Notes: generated by a model not told the origin, from the sequence alone. 64,000 nt of DNA from Streptomyces capillispiralis (GCF_007829875.1 NZ_VIWV01000001.1:62001-126000), one strand, 5' to 3'; positions 52,989 through 62,459 are shown, counted from the stretch's first letter. Numbers and translations are program-made.

Positions 52989-53729
52989 GTGAACACTGAT
53001 TCCCCTGCGGCGTCCCCGCAGCCCGTCCAGCAACCCGCCCGCCGTCTGCTGCTGCGCTCCGCGCTGACCGGCGCCGCGGCCGTCGGCACCGGACTCGCCG
53101 TCGGTGCCGCTCCGGCCTCCGCGACTCCCCGGAAGCGCCGGCGGCCCGAGACCCCCGAGGAGGCCCTGCGCGAGCTGGCGGCCGGCAACGCGCGCTGGCG
53201 CACCTTCCGGGAGAAGCACCCGGACGAGACACGTGCCGTGCGCGAGGAACTGGTCGCGGGCCAGCACCCCTTCGCCGTGGTGCTCAGCTGCATCGACTCC
53301 CGCGTCCCGCCGGAGCTGGTGTTCGACCAGGGACTCGGCGACCTGATCACCGTGCGCAGCGCCGGCGAGGTGCTGGACGAGGCGGTGCTCGGCAGCGTGG
53401 CCTACGGCGTGCTGGAACTGGAGATACCCCTGGTCCTGGTGCTCGGGCACCAGTCGTGCGGTGCCGTGCGCGCGGCGGTCGAGTCCGAGGAGTCCGGGGA
53501 GCCGCTGCCCGCGCACATCCAGTACCTCGCCGATCAGATCGCCCCGGCCATCGACCACGGCAAGCAGGGCGAGGCACGCATCGACGCGACCATCGACGCC
53601 AACATACGGCGGGTCCGCGAGCACCTGGCGGCCGAACCGGACCTGGCCGCCCGGGTGTCCGCCGGCCGGCTGGCCGTCGTGGGGGCCCGCTACGAGCTGA
53701 CGAACCAGCTCGTGCACCGAGTGGACTGA
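52989..53729 (+). CDS. exported beta-carbonic anhydrase
   Basis: The 246-aa product has a Tat-type signal (ARRLLLRSALTGAAAVGTGL to APASA, residues about 18-48) and a beta-carbonic anhydrase domain: VVLSCIDSRVPPELVFDQGL (zinc Cys, then the Asp-Arg dyad), GDLITVRSAGEVLDEAVLGS and LVLGHQSCGAVRAAV (zinc His and Cys). It hydrates CO2 outside the cell or at the wall. The start is GTG 52989; an upstream frame to 52926 has no ribosome binding site. Export of a beta-type enzyme is less usual than export of the alpha type, but is known in actinomycetes. Confidence 0.9.
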   Translation: MNTDSPAASPQPVQQPARRLLLRSALTGAAAVGTGLAVGAAPASATPRKRRRPETPEEALRELAAGNARWRTFREKHPDETRAVREELVAGQHPFAVVLSCIDSRVPPELVFDQGLGDLITVRSAGEVLDEAVLGSVAYGVLELEIPLVLVLGHQSCGAVRAAVESEESGEPLPAHIQYLADQIAPAIDHGKQGEARIDATIDANIRRVREHLAAEPDLAARVSAGRLAVVGARYELTNQLVHRVD

Positions 53730-53891
53730 GGAACCGCGTCCACCCCGGGACGAACGGGCCCGCGCCGGGCGGTGAACGGCCGCCGCTCCCCCGCGCCGCG
53801 TCGGCCTCTCCCACCAAAAGAAGTTCTCCATTCAACATTCATGGAAGGATGACAGGGCACCGAGCGGAGACCGCACGACGAAGGAGTCCAC

Positions 53892-54386
53892 GTGACAGAG
53901 ACGGCGGCGAGGACCGGAGAGCACCGGGTCTACATCGACAAGCAGAGCCCCGACGCGTACCGGGCCCTGCGGAACGTGTCCGAGACGGTCCGGGGCGTCG
54001 CCGCCTCGGCCGGGCTCGACCGCCTGCTCGTCGAACTGATCAACATGCGGGTCTCCCAGCTCAACGCCTGCGCCTACTGCCTGAGCGTGCACACCGCGGC
54101 CGCGCTGCGCGCCGGTGAGACCACGCAGCGGCTCGGTGTCCTGCCGGCCTGGCGCGACACCGAGCTCTTCTCGCCCCGCGAGCGCGCCGCCCTCGCCCTG
54201 GCCGAGGCCACCACCGACCCCGCCGACGGCAGGGCGCAGTCCGAGGCGTACGCCGAGGCCCGGTCGGTGCTGACGGACGACGAGATCTCCGCCGTGATCT
54301 GGGTGGCGATCACCATCAACGCCTTCAACCGGCTGTCGGTCATGAGCAAGCACCCGGTCCGCGGCACCTCCACGCCGGCGTCGTGA
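53892..54386 (+). CDS. AhpD-like carboxymuconolactone decarboxylase-family protein
   Basis: The 164-aa product has the AhpD/CMD motif INMRVSQLNACAYCLSVHTA with the redox CxxC followed by His, and ERAALALAEATTDPA in the second helix pair. It is likely a peroxidase-type protein using its cysteine pair. GAAGGAG precedes GTG 53892. It stands between the carbonic anhydrase and a TetR gene, with no obvious operon partner. Confidence 0.9.
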   Translation: MTETAARTGEHRVYIDKQSPDAYRALRNVSETVRGVAASAGLDRLLVELINMRVSQLNACAYCLSVHTAAALRAGETTQRLGVLPAWRDTELFSPRERAALALAEATTDPADGRAQSEAYAEARSVLTDDEISAVIWVAITINAFNRLSVMSKHPVRGTSTPAS

Positions 54387-54410
54387 GAGCCGGGTGCCGG
54401 GCCCGCCCGC

Positions 54411-54427
54411 CGGTCACGCCGTGACCG
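54411..54427. promoter_or_regulatory. 8-bp-arm palindrome after the AhpD-like gene
   Basis: CGGTCACG-C-CGTGACCG is a perfect inverted repeat around one base, 25 bp after the AhpD-like stop. It may be a terminator stem or an operator; no promoter elements are obvious. Confidence 0.4.
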
Positions 54428-54631
54428 TCGGCTCGGAGCAGCCGGACTCCTGCCGGCACAGGGGGTAGAGCGGCGCGGGCAGCGTGGTGCCGGTCTGCGC
54501 ACCGCGAACCCCGCGCCGCCCGGCAGACACACCCGCCACCCGCGGCGATCACCGGCCAAGGCACCGAAGCCACCTCCTCGCGCCACCCTCCCCCGGCACG
54601 CCACGTGCGGCCCGGGTACCGGCGGACGATT

Positions 54632-54663
54632 TTGCAGAGCATGCATTTTTGCATAGCATGCAA
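54632..54663 (+). promoter_or_regulatory. duplicated TetR-type operator at the regulator start
   Basis: TTGCAGAGCATGCA (54632-54645) and TGCATAGCATGCAA (54650-54663) are related in inverted orientation (TTGCA...TGCA). The right copy ends 3 nt before ATG 54667 and contains ATG 54658, so binding would block initiation directly, fitting autorepression by the TetR product. Confidence 0.6.
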
Positions 54664-54666
54664 GAC

Positions 54667-55323
54667 ATGACGGGCAAGGACAGCGGGAGCGGTGGGCTGC
54701 GGGAGCGCAAGAAGCGGGCCACCCGTGCCGCCCTCACCGAGGCCGCAGTGCGCCTCGCCGCCGAACAAGGGGCGGACAACGTCACGGTCGAGGCCATCAG
54801 CGCGGCGGCCGGGGTGTCCGTGCGGACCTTCTTCAACTACTTCGACTCGCGGGACGACGCCTTCGTCGTCATCGACGCGGACGCGGGCCTGCGCGTCCGG
54901 CGGGCGCTCCTCGACGCCCCGGCGGCCCTCTCCCCCCTGGACGCGCTGCGGGAGGCGCTCGCCGTCGAGCTCTCGGAGGCCGAACGGCAGCACGAGCTGT
55001 GGAGCCTGCACGCCGAGGTGCTGCGCACGTCCCCGCACCTGCTGGTGCGCAGCCTCGGCGCCCACATGGCCGACGAGACGGGCCTCGCCGAGGTGATCGC
55101 ACAGCGGCTCGCCGCCGGTGGCGTCCCCCTGGAGGACGGGGCCGACGGGGAGCGCCGGCCCGTGCTCGACCTGTACCCGAGGCTGCTGGCGGCCGTGGCC
55201 GGCACGGCGGTGCGGGTCAGCGTGCAGCACTGGTGCGAACGGCAGGACGAACACGCCTTCGCCGATGTATTCCGTGAGGTGTTCGCCCTGCTCGCTGCCG
55301 GTCTGCCGGCCCCGGCCCGGTAA
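54667..55323 (+). CDS. TetR-family repressor of the adjacent exporter
   Basis: Product 218 aa. Residues about 10-60 are the helix-turn-helix (KRATRAALTEAAVRLAAEQG, VTVEAISAAAGVSVRTFFNY). The rest is a TetR C-terminal domain with WSLHAEVLRTSPHLL. ATG 54667 is chosen because the operator ends just before it; ATG 54658 lies within the operator and is the alternative. No ribosome binding site is seen, so a leaderless mRNA is possible. The exporter gene begins 135 bp downstream on the same strand, the usual TetR-MFS pair. Confidence 0.9.
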   Translation: MTGKDSGSGGLRERKKRATRAALTEAAVRLAAEQGADNVTVEAISAAAGVSVRTFFNYFDSRDDAFVVIDADAGLRVRRALLDAPAALSPLDALREALAVELSEAERQHELWSLHAEVLRTSPHLLVRSLGAHMADETGLAEVIAQRLAAGGVPLEDGADGERRPVLDLYPRLLAAVAGTAVRVSVQHWCERQDEHAFADVFREVFALLAAGLPAPAR

Positions 55324-55458
55324 GCGCGCCGCACAGGCGGACGGCGCACGCCGGCTCCGCCGCGGGTCCGCCCCGGCACGCCCCGCCCGACCTTCCCACG
55401 CCCCCGCCCCGGCCGGGGCACGACCCAGCTTTCGTCACCGACCGTTGAGAGAGAAGCC

Positions 55459-57069
55459 GTGACCGCAGCACAGGCGCCCGACGTGGCGCCGCCCGCCCCC
55501 ATGTCCCACCGACAGATACTCCAGGCCATGTCCGGGCTCATGGCCGGCATGTTCGTGGCGATCCTGGCGGGCACGGTGGTGTCCAACGCACTGCCCACGA
55601 TCATCACCGACCTGGGAGCCAGCCAGTCCTCCTACACCTGGGTCGTCACCGCGGAACTGCTGGCGATGACGGCGACCGTTCCGCTCTGGGGCAAGCTGTC
55701 CGACCTGTTCGACAAGAAGCTGCTGCTCCAGCTGTCCCTGGCCCTGTTCGTGGTCGGCTCGCTGCTGGCCGGCTTCTCGCACGGCGTCGAACTGCTGATC
55801 TTCAGCCGCGTGGTGCAGGGCATCGGCGCGGGCGGACTCACCGCGCTCGCCCAGGTCGTGATGGCCGCGATCATCCCGCCCCGCAGGCTCGGCAAGTACG
55901 CCGGCGTCTTCGGCGCCGTGTTCGCCGTGGGCACGGTGGCCGGCCCGCTGGTCGGCGGCGTGCTGGTGGACACCTCCTGGCTGGGCTGGCGCTGGTGCTT
56001 CTTCATCGGCGTGCCGTTCGCGCTGCTCGCCATCGTGCTGCTCCAGCGCACCCTGAACCTGCCCGTGACACGGCGCGAGGTGAAGATCGACTTCCTGGGT
56101 GCCTTCCTCATCGTCGCGGGCGTCTGCGCCCTGCTCATCTGGGTCTCCCTGGCGGGCAACCAGTTCGACTGGGCCTCCTGGCAGACCGCCGCGCTCACCG
56201 GCGGCGGCCTCCTGCTGCTGGCCGCCGCCGTGGTCGTCGAGGCCCGGACCGCCGAGCCGGTCATCCCGCTGGACATCTTCCGCAACCGCACCGTGACGCT
56301 CACCACCGTCGCCAGCCTGCTGGTCGGCGTCGCCATGTTCGGTGGCACCGTCTTCCTCTCCCAGTACTTCCAGGTGTCCCTCGGCAAGTCGCCCACCGTG
56401 GCGGGCCTGATGAGCCTGCCGATGATCCTGGGCCTGCTGGTGTCGTCCACCGTGGCCGGGCAGCTGATCAGCAGGACCGGCGTCTGGAAGCGCTACCTGG
56501 TGGCCGGTGCGGTGACCATGACGGTCGGCCTCGGTCTCCTCTCCACCATCGGCGCGGACACCTCCTTCACCCTGCTGAGCCTCTATATGGCGGTGCTCGG
56601 CGTCGGCGTCGGCCTGCTGATGCAGAACCTGGTGCTGGCCGCCCAGAACGACGTGCCCGCCAGTGAGCTGGGCGCGGCGACCTCCGTGCTGTCCTTCTTC
56701 CGCAGCATGGGCGGCACCATCGGCACCAGTGTCCTCGGCGCGATCCTCGCCAACCGGGTCGCCTCCGAGATGGCCAAGGGCATGGACGCGGCGGGCGTCC
56801 CCGCGGGCGGCGGCTCGGGCGGCGGCCACGCCGTGGTCCCGGACATGAGCACCCTGCCCGAGCCGGTGCGGGCGGTCGTGGAGCACGCCTACGGCGTCGC
56901 CACCGCCGACCTCTTCCTCATCGCCACCCCGTGTGCCCTGCTGGCCCTGATCACGGTGGTGTTCATCAAGGAGAAGCCCCTGAAGACGACCAGCGGCATG
57001 GAGCGGCTCGCCGAGGAGTCCGGCCCGGCGGCCGCGGCGGACGCCGACCCGGCGGCGCTCCGCCACTGA
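55459..57069 (+). CDS. DHA2-family (EmrB/QacA-like) drug exporter
   Basis: The 536-aa product has 14 hydrophobic segments. VVSNALPTIITDLGAS in segment 1, LWGKLSDLFDKKLLL (motif A), and FAVGTVAGPLVGGVLVD (motif C, the antiporter signature) place it in DHA2. A long loop with Gly-rich GGGSGGGHA before the last segment is outside or variable. It should expel a hydrophobic drug. The GTG start has a weak site (GAGAGAAG). It is probably under the TetR product upstream. A hairpin terminator follows. Confidence 0.92.
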   Translation: MTAAQAPDVAPPAPMSHRQILQAMSGLMAGMFVAILAGTVVSNALPTIITDLGASQSSYTWVVTAELLAMTATVPLWGKLSDLFDKKLLLQLSLALFVVGSLLAGFSHGVELLIFSRVVQGIGAGGLTALAQVVMAAIIPPRRLGKYAGVFGAVFAVGTVAGPLVGGVLVDTSWLGWRWCFFIGVPFALLAIVLLQRTLNLPVTRREVKIDFLGAFLIVAGVCALLIWVSLAGNQFDWASWQTAALTGGGLLLLAAAVVVEARTAEPVIPLDIFRNRTVTLTTVASLLVGVAMFGGTVFLSQYFQVSLGKSPTVAGLMSLPMILGLLVSSTVAGQLISRTGVWKRYLVAGAVTMTVGLGLLSTIGADTSFTLLSLYMAVLGVGVGLLMQNLVLAAQNDVPASELGAATSVLSFFRSMGGTIGTSVLGAILANRVASEMAKGMDAAGVPAGGGSGGGHAVVPDMSTLPEPVRAVVEHAYGVATADLFLIATPCALLALITVVFIKEKPLKTTSGMERLAEESGPAAAADADPAALRH

Positions 57070-57109
57070 GCACGGGCCCGGGCACCCCACGTGCCCGCGA
57101 TGGCCGAAC

Positions 57110-57142
57110 GGTCCGGGGCGGGGAGGGGCCTCGCCCCGGACC
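57110..57142. terminator. bidirectional hairpin, exporter and ABC permease
   Basis: GGTCCGGGGCG (57110-57120) pairs perfectly with CGCCCCGGACC (57132-57142) around an 11-nt loop, between convergent genes. Further copies of CCCCGGACC follow to 57190. Confidence 0.6.
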
Positions 57143-57202
57143 CCGCCCCGGACCCGCCCCTGGACCCCGCCTCGGGCTCCGCCCCGGACCGCTGCGCGGG
57201 CG

Positions 57203-58147
57203 TCACTGGCCGCCGAGGCCGGTCGTCGCCACCGACTTGACGATGTGCCGCTGGAAGAAGACGAACACCAGCACCAGGGGCAGGGCGGCCAGCACCGAGG
57301 ACGCCATCGTCTGGGCGTAGTTGACGCCGTACGCGTCCTTCACCGCGGTGATGCCGACCGGCAGGGTCATCAGCGCGGGGTCGGACGTCGAGACGAACGG
57401 CCACAGGAAGTTGTTCCACGCCCCGATGAACACGAAGATCGACACGGCGGCGAGCATCGGCCGCGACAGCGGCAGCATCACCGACCAGAAGATCCGCGCG
57501 TGGCCGGCGCCGTCGATGCGGGCGGCCTCCTCCAGCTCGCGCGGGATCGTGTCGAAGTGCTTCTTGAGGATGAAGACCATCACCGGCGCGACCGTCTGCG
57601 GCAGGATCACCGCCGCGTAGGTGTCCACCAGGTCCAGGGTCAGCATCTGCTGGAACCACGGAACGATCAGCAGCTGCGGCGGCACCAGGATCGACGCGAT
57701 GGTGACCGTGAACAGCCACCGCCGCCCGCGGAACAGCGTCCGGGAGAAGGCGTAGCCGGCCATCGCCGACACGACCACGGTGACGACCGTGACGGCCGCG
57801 GCGATGAGGAAGCTGTTCAGCATCCACAGCGGCAGGTCGCCGCGTTCGATCACGGTGCGGAAGCCGTCCAGGGTGAAGCCGCCCTGCGGCCAGATCCAGT
57901 GGAGGGGATCGCTGGCGTCCTGCTCGGACTTGAACGCCGTGAACACCGCCCAGGCCATCGGCAGCAGCCAGAACAGCGCCATGACCGCGAGGGCCGCCAG
58001 TGCGAGCGTGCGCGACAGCCGGCTCGCGCCGAGGGTGAGGTTGGGCCCGCGCTGCACGGCCGGGCGGCCGCGGTGGGCCCGGCGGGCGGCGGGGAGCGGG
58101 GAAACCGTGCGGCGCGCGGGCCGTGTCGGGACGTCGGTGGAGGTCAT
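57203..58147 (-). CDS. sugar ABC importer permease, MalG type
   Basis: The 314-aa product has six membrane helices and the EAA loop EAARIDGAGHARIFWSVMLP that docks the ATPase. The N-terminus is Arg/Pro-rich. It is the third gene of a binding protein-permease-permease unit, one nucleotide after the preceding stop. No ATPase gene is present in the window; Streptomyces sugar importers often share the MsiK ATPase encoded elsewhere. Substrate: probably a sugar or glycoside released from or taken by the family 2 hydrolase nearby. Confidence 0.93.
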   Translation of the reverse strand: MTSTDVPTRPARRTVSPLPAARRAHRGRPAVQRGPNLTLGASRLSRTLALAALAVMALFWLLPMAWAVFTAFKSEQDASDPLHWIWPQGGFTLDGFRTVIERGDLPLWMLNSFLIAAAVTVVTVVVSAMAGYAFSRTLFRGRRWLFTVTIASILVPPQLLIVPWFQQMLTLDLVDTYAAVILPQTVAPVMVFILKKHFDTIPRELEEAARIDGAGHARIFWSVMLPLSRPMLAAVSIFVFIGAWNNFLWPFVSTSDPALMTLPVGITAVKDAYGVNYAQTMASSVLAALPLVLVFVFFQRHIVKSVATTGLGGQ

Positions 58148-58148
58148 G

Positions 58149-59081
58149 TCACTTCTCCCTGCGGCGAAGGGCGACGAACTGCACGGCGGAGGCGAGGACG
58201 ATGAGGGCGAAGAAGATGTAGCTGATGGCGGAGGCGTAGCCGAGGCGGTAGCCGGTGAAGCCCATGTCGTAGAGGTACTCGACGACGGGGCGGGTGGAGC
58301 CGTTGGGCCCGCCCTTGGTGAGCAGGTACACCTGGTCGAACACCTTCAGCGAGGCGAGGATCTGCAGGACCGTGATCACGCCGGTGATGCGCCGCAGCTG
58401 GGGCAGCGTGACGTGCCACAGCCTCCGCCAGGCGCCCGCCCCGTCGAGGGCCGCCGCCTCGTAGAGGTGGTCGGGCACGGACTGCAGAGCCGCGAGGAAC
58501 AGCAGGAAGTTGAAGCCGACGGTCCACCACACGGTGGCGATCACGATCGCGTACAGGGCGATGGACTCGTCGCTCAGCCAGGCGTAGCCGTCCAGTCCGA
58601 CCGCCTGCAGCAGGTGGTTGTAGAGGCCGAGGTCCGGCTGGTACAGCCAGAGCCACAGCAGGCCGATCACGCCGACCGGCAGCAGGTACGGGGCGAAGAA
58701 CGCCAGCCGCCACACCCACTGCCCGGGAAGGCCGGTGTACACCAGCAGGGCCATGGCGAGGGCGACGGCCACCAGGGGCACGGTGGAGACGACGGTGAAC
58801 CACGCGGTGTGCCCCATCGCGCGCCACATCTCGGCGTCGCCGAAGGCCTCCGTGTAGTTGTCCAGGCCGATGAAGGACGGGTCGTGGGCGGAGAGCGAGG
58901 TGTCGGTGAGGCTCATCCAGATGCCCTGGGCCATCGGCCAGAGCATGAAGAGGACGAACAGGACGAGGAACGGCAGGGCGAAGAGCAGTCCCGGCGGGAC
59001 GACGCGGCGCAGTGTCGCGCCGAGTCCTGTGGCGGTCCGGTCGGCCCGCGGCCGGCCGGGGGAAGCGAGGTGAGTGGACAT
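58149..59081 (-). CDS. sugar ABC importer permease, MalF/UgpA type
   Basis: The 310-aa product has six helices with MalF-type VPPGLLFALPFLVLFVLFML first, WWTVGFNFLLFLAALQ and the EAA loop EAAALDGAGAWRRLWHVTLP. It pairs with the MalG-type subunit. AAGGAGG precedes the ATG, 22 bp after the binding protein's stop. Membrane-located; it forms half of the channel. Confidence 0.93.
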   Translation of the reverse strand: MSTHLASPGRPRADRTATGLGATLRRVVPPGLLFALPFLVLFVLFMLWPMAQGIWMSLTDTSLSAHDPSFIGLDNYTEAFGDAEMWRAMGHTAWFTVVSTVPLVAVALAMALLVYTGLPGQWVWRLAFFAPYLLPVGVIGLLWLWLYQPDLGLYNHLLQAVGLDGYAWLSDESIALYAIVIATVWWTVGFNFLLFLAALQSVPDHLYEAAALDGAGAWRRLWHVTLPQLRRITGVITVLQILASLKVFDQVYLLTKGGPNGSTRPVVEYLYDMGFTGYRLGYASAISYIFFALIVLASAVQFVALRRREK

Positions 59082-59103
59082 CTGCTGCCTCCTTCGCGGC
59101 GGT

Positions 59104-60474
59104 TCAGGCCGGACTGGGCTGGGACAGGGCGGTGTTCATCCGCTCGACCATGGCGCGGGCCGCCCGGTCGGGCGCCAGGCCGTCGAGCATCGACTGCTGG
59201 AGCACCTGGGACATGGAGTTCTGGAAGTCGGACCCGGCTCCGGCGAACCAGACGGCCGGGTCGAGGACCACGTGGTCGGCCGCCTGTGCGTACCGGGCCT
59301 GCGGCTCGAGCCGGGCGTACTCCCCGGTGCGGGTCACCGGCCGGTACGCCGGGATGTGGCCGGCCTTCGCCCAGACCTGGCCGGCCCTGAGGATGGCGGC
59401 CACCGCCTGGTGGGTGCGCCTGCGGTGGGCCTCGTCGGGGTCGGGGCGCCTCGGCAGGACGAAGGAGTGGGAGTCCGCGTAGACCGCCGGGGTGCCGAAC
59501 ACCGTGGGGAAGGGTGCCGCACCGACCTCGGGGTCGGCGGCGCGGAAGGTGCCCAGTTCCCACTCCCCGGAGAGGATCATCCCGGTCTGCCGGTTGGTGA
59601 AGGCGGCGATGGCCGCCGGGTAGTCGAGGCGGCGGGGGTTGGTCCGTCCGTCGACCAGCTTCTGCATGAAGGCGATGACCTCGGTCATCGCGTCGAGGTC
59701 CGCCGTGGCCCGGCCGCCGACGGGCAGGCCGAAGTCGTTCCCGGTCTGCCGGTAGAGCCCGTAGAACAGCCGCCAGCCCTGCGCCGTGTCGTTGGCGTAG
59801 CCGAAGGCGATGCCCTGCCGGCCGGAGGCCCGGGCCAGTTCCCGGCCGGCCTCCAGGAAGCGCTCGGGTGTGGAGAAGGCTTCCTGGTCGAGGGCTCCGT
59901 CGCCGGTCAGGAGCCCGGCCTCGCGGGCGGTGTCGGGGTGGAAGAAGACGATGAACGGGTGGGTGTCCAGCGGTACGGCGTAGGTCCGTCCCCGGTGCTG
60001 GGTGCGGCTCCACACCGCGTCGGCGAAGTCCTGCTCCCGGACGCCGAACTCGGCGAGCAGAGCGGTGTCCCAGGGGTCGAGCAGTCCCAGGGGCGCGTAC
60101 CCCGCCAGGCGCGACATGTGGGAGACGGCGACGTCCGGGCCGCGCCCGCCGGCCGAGGCCATGGCGAGTTTGGTGTAGTACGGCGTGCCCCATTCCAGCA
60201 CGGTCCGGTCGACCCGGGTGCCGGACATGTCGGGCCGTGCGATGTCGATCAGTTCGTCGAGCAGGGCGCCGTCGGCGCCGCTGAACAGGTCCCACATGCG
60301 CACGGTGCGCGGGTCCGACGCGGCTGCCGCGGAACCGCAGCCGGCGAGGGCTCCGCCGCCGAGGAGGACGGCGGCCGAGGCCAGCGAGGCGCGGAGCACG
60401 CCTCGTCGGGACGGTCCGGCGCGGTTACCTTCCGGCCTGGCGGAGGCGGCCCGTGGGCCAGGCAGGTCGACCAT
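59104..60474 (-). CDS. sugar-binding lipoprotein of the ABC importer
   Basis: The 456-aa product has a signal ending in a lipobox (GGALAGC) preceded by SRRGVLRASLAS, which may also be a Tat signal. The mature part is an extracellular solute-binding protein (family 1): VRMWDLFSGADGALLDELI, YYTKLAMASAGGRGPDVAV, TNRQTGMILSGEWELGTF. It holds the sugar at the cell surface. ATG 60474 follows AAAGG; the operator TACATCGATGTA lies 16 nt further upstream, so the LacI product probably represses transcription. Confidence 0.93.
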   Translation of the reverse strand: MVDLPGPRAASARPEGNRAGPSRRGVLRASLASAAVLLGGGALAGCGSAAAASDPRTVRMWDLFSGADGALLDELIDIARPDMSGTRVDRTVLEWGTPYYTKLAMASAGGRGPDVAVSHMSRLAGYAPLGLLDPWDTALLAEFGVREQDFADAVWSRTQHRGRTYAVPLDTHPFIVFFHPDTAREAGLLTGDGALDQEAFSTPERFLEAGRELARASGRQGIAFGYANDTAQGWRLFYGLYRQTGNDFGLPVGGRATADLDAMTEVIAFMQKLVDGRTNPRRLDYPAAIAAFTNRQTGMILSGEWELGTFRAADPEVGAAPFPTVFGTPAVYADSHSFVLPRRPDPDEAHRRRTHQAVAAILRAGQVWAKAGHIPAYRPVTRTGEYARLEPQARYAQAADHVVLDPAVWFAGAGSDFQNSMSQVLQQSMLDGLAPDRAARAMVERMNTALSQPSPA

Positions 60475-60489
60475 GGCACTACCTTTCTC

Positions 60490-60501
60490 TACATCGATGT
60501 A
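60490..60501. promoter_or_regulatory. LacI operator upstream of the binding protein gene
   Basis: TACATCGATGTA is a perfect 12-bp palindrome, almost identical to the element at 62460-62473. It lies between the glycoside hydrolase stop and the binding protein start. Confidence 0.75.
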
Positions 60502-60579
60502 CATCGCCGACGGGGTACTGCGGACGTGTCGTGCGCGCGGACCCGGTTCCGGTCGTCCGCCGGACCGGGTCCGGCGCCG

Positions 60580-62406
60580 TCAGCCGGTGGTTTCGCAGGC
60601 GGCCGGGCGCTGTTGGACCCGGCGCAGTACGGCGGTGTCGAACTTCTCGCCGCGGTCGAAGCCGTAGACGCCGTTGCGCTCCTGGAAGACGTCGGTGAGC
60701 TGCGTGTAGCAGTAGCCGAACATGTCCGGGTCGTCGAGCAGGACGTCCACCAGTCCGGTGAAGCGGGCCACGAACTCCTCGGCGGTGCGCGGCCGTTCGC
60801 CGTACCCCCAGGAGGTGCCGGTCTCGTCGCCGGCGGCGGTCGCGGCGGCCGCCGCGTCCCACCAGATCCCGCCGAACTCGCTGCAGAAGTAGGGCTGTCC
60901 GCGGTAGGGCACCGACCAGGTGCGGCCGTCGGGGCCGGTGTTGACGTACGGGCGGTCCTCGGCGAGGCCGGCCATGGTCCTGGCGAAGGCCTCGGGGTCC
61001 TGCTCGTAGCAGTGCGAGTCGTACACGTCGGTCTCCGGCACGCGGTGGGCGTAGCCGGAGGCGTCGATCACCGGGCGGCTCGGGTCCGCCTGCTTGGTGG
61101 CGAGGAACATGGCCCGGGTCACGTCATCGAGCTGGGTGATGCGGTCGTGGAGGTGCTGGTACGTCTCGTTCAGCGGGCACCAGCCGATGATCGACGGGTG
61201 GGAGTGGTCGCGTTCCAGGGCCTCCAGCCACTGGGCGACGTAACTGGCGTCGGGGCGCTGGTTGTCGTCGCGGACGCCGGTCTCGCAGCCCCAGTCTCCG
61301 AACTCGCCCCAGACCAGGTAGCCGAGCCGGTCGGCGTGGTAGAGGTAGCGCTCCTCGAACACCTTCTGGTGCAGCCGGGCGCCGTTGAAGCCGGCCCGCA
61401 ACCCGAGTTCGATGTCGCGCACGAGGTCGGCGTCGGTGGGAGCGGTCATCAGGCCGTCGGGGTAGTAGCCCTGGTCGAGGACCAGCCGCTGGAACACCGG
61501 CGCGCCGTTGAGCAGCACCCGCTTGCCGTGCACCGCGACCGAGCGCAGACCGGCGTAGGAGGTGGCCTCGTCGACCACGCCGCCCTCGGCGTCGAGGAGT
61601 TGGAGGCGCAGGTCGTACAGGTGCGGGTCGGCCGGCGACCAGGTGCGCAGCCGGTCCTCGGGCACGGTCAGCACCAGTTTGGGGCACAGGTCGAGGTCGG
61701 CGCGGGCGGAGGCGCTCACCACCTCGCCGTGCCGGTCGGAGAGCACGGCCCGCACCCGGTGGCCGGGCAGGTTGCCGGTGACCGGGAGGTCGACGTGGAA
61801 CGATCCCGATCCCAGGTCGGGGGTGATCCGCGGGCGCTTGAGGCGGGCAGCGGCCGGTACGGGCTCGAGCCACACGGTCTGCCAGATGCCGGTGGTGCGG
61901 GTGTAGTGGCAGTGCGTGTTGGCGTACCAGGTGGCCTGCTTGCCGCGGGCCTGCGGGCCGTGCCGGCTGTCGCGGGCGCGGACCACGATCACGGCGTTCT
62001 CGCCGGGCGCGGCCACCCCGCGCAGGTCCGCGGTGAACGGGGTGAAGCCGCCGCGGTGACGGGCCACCTCGGTGCCGTTGACCCAGACGGTGGCGTCGTG
62101 GTCGACCGCGCCGAAGTGCAGCAGCACGTCGGAGCCGGACCACTCCTCGGGGACGGTCACCTCGCGGCGGTACCAGACGGCCTCCATGAAGTCCGTGTCG
62201 CCGATCCCCGACAGTTCGGACTCGGGGCAGAAGGGGACGACGATCTCGCCGGTGAGGTCGCGGTCGCGCAGTCCGCGCTCCAGTCCGCTGTCCCCGCGGT
62301 CGGTCTCGAACTGCCAGCGGCCATTGAGATTCAGCCATGCCTCGCGGACGAACTGGGGCCGGGGGTACTCCGGACGCGGGACGTCCAGGGGCAGGGGCAT
62401 GCTCAT
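60580..62406 (-). CDS. family 2 glycoside hydrolase
   Basis: The 608-aa cytoplasmic product has the GH2 sandwich, Ig-like and barrel order: an N-terminal jelly-roll (WLNLNGRWQFETD to VWVNGTEVARHRGGFTPF), an immunoglobulin-like part, then the TIM barrel with the acid/base E414 in WCPLNETYQ and nucleophile E510 in YFCSEFGGIWW. Beta-glucuronidase, beta-galactosidase and beta-mannosidase share this frame, so the sugar is unknown. There is no signal peptide; it would act on imported glycosides. The start ATG 62406 is used since GAGGAG overlaps the first of three ATGs (62418). The LacI operator lies 53 bp upstream. Confidence 0.93.
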   Translation of the reverse strand: MSMPLPLDVPRPEYPRPQFVREAWLNLNGRWQFETDRGDSGLERGLRDRDLTGEIVVPFCPESELSGIGDTDFMEAVWYRREVTVPEEWSGSDVLLHFGAVDHDATVWVNGTEVARHRGGFTPFTADLRGVAAPGENAVIVVRARDSRHGPQARGKQATWYANTHCHYTRTTGIWQTVWLEPVPAAARLKRPRITPDLGSGSFHVDLPVTGNLPGHRVRAVLSDRHGEVVSASARADLDLCPKLVLTVPEDRLRTWSPADPHLYDLRLQLLDAEGGVVDEATSYAGLRSVAVHGKRVLLNGAPVFQRLVLDQGYYPDGLMTAPTDADLVRDIELGLRAGFNGARLHQKVFEERYLYHADRLGYLVWGEFGDWGCETGVRDDNQRPDASYVAQWLEALERDHSHPSIIGWCPLNETYQHLHDRITQLDDVTRAMFLATKQADPSRPVIDASGYAHRVPETDVYDSHCYEQDPEAFARTMAGLAEDRPYVNTGPDGRTWSVPYRGQPYFCSEFGGIWWDAAAAATAAGDETGTSWGYGERPRTAEEFVARFTGLVDVLLDDPDMFGYCYTQLTDVFQERNGVYGFDRGEKFDTAVLRRVQQRPAACETTG

Positions 62407-62459
62407 GCTGCTCCTCATCAGTGCAGGTGCGCTCGGTACGGGGTCATGCGACCATACGA

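Noticed and set aside
54414..54540. Possible 42-codon minus-strand tail ending PLYPLCRQESGCSEPTVTA, as a remnant of a lost gene
   Set aside because: It reads plausibly but is too short, has an in-frame stop just upstream and no recognisable family, so it is left unannotated.
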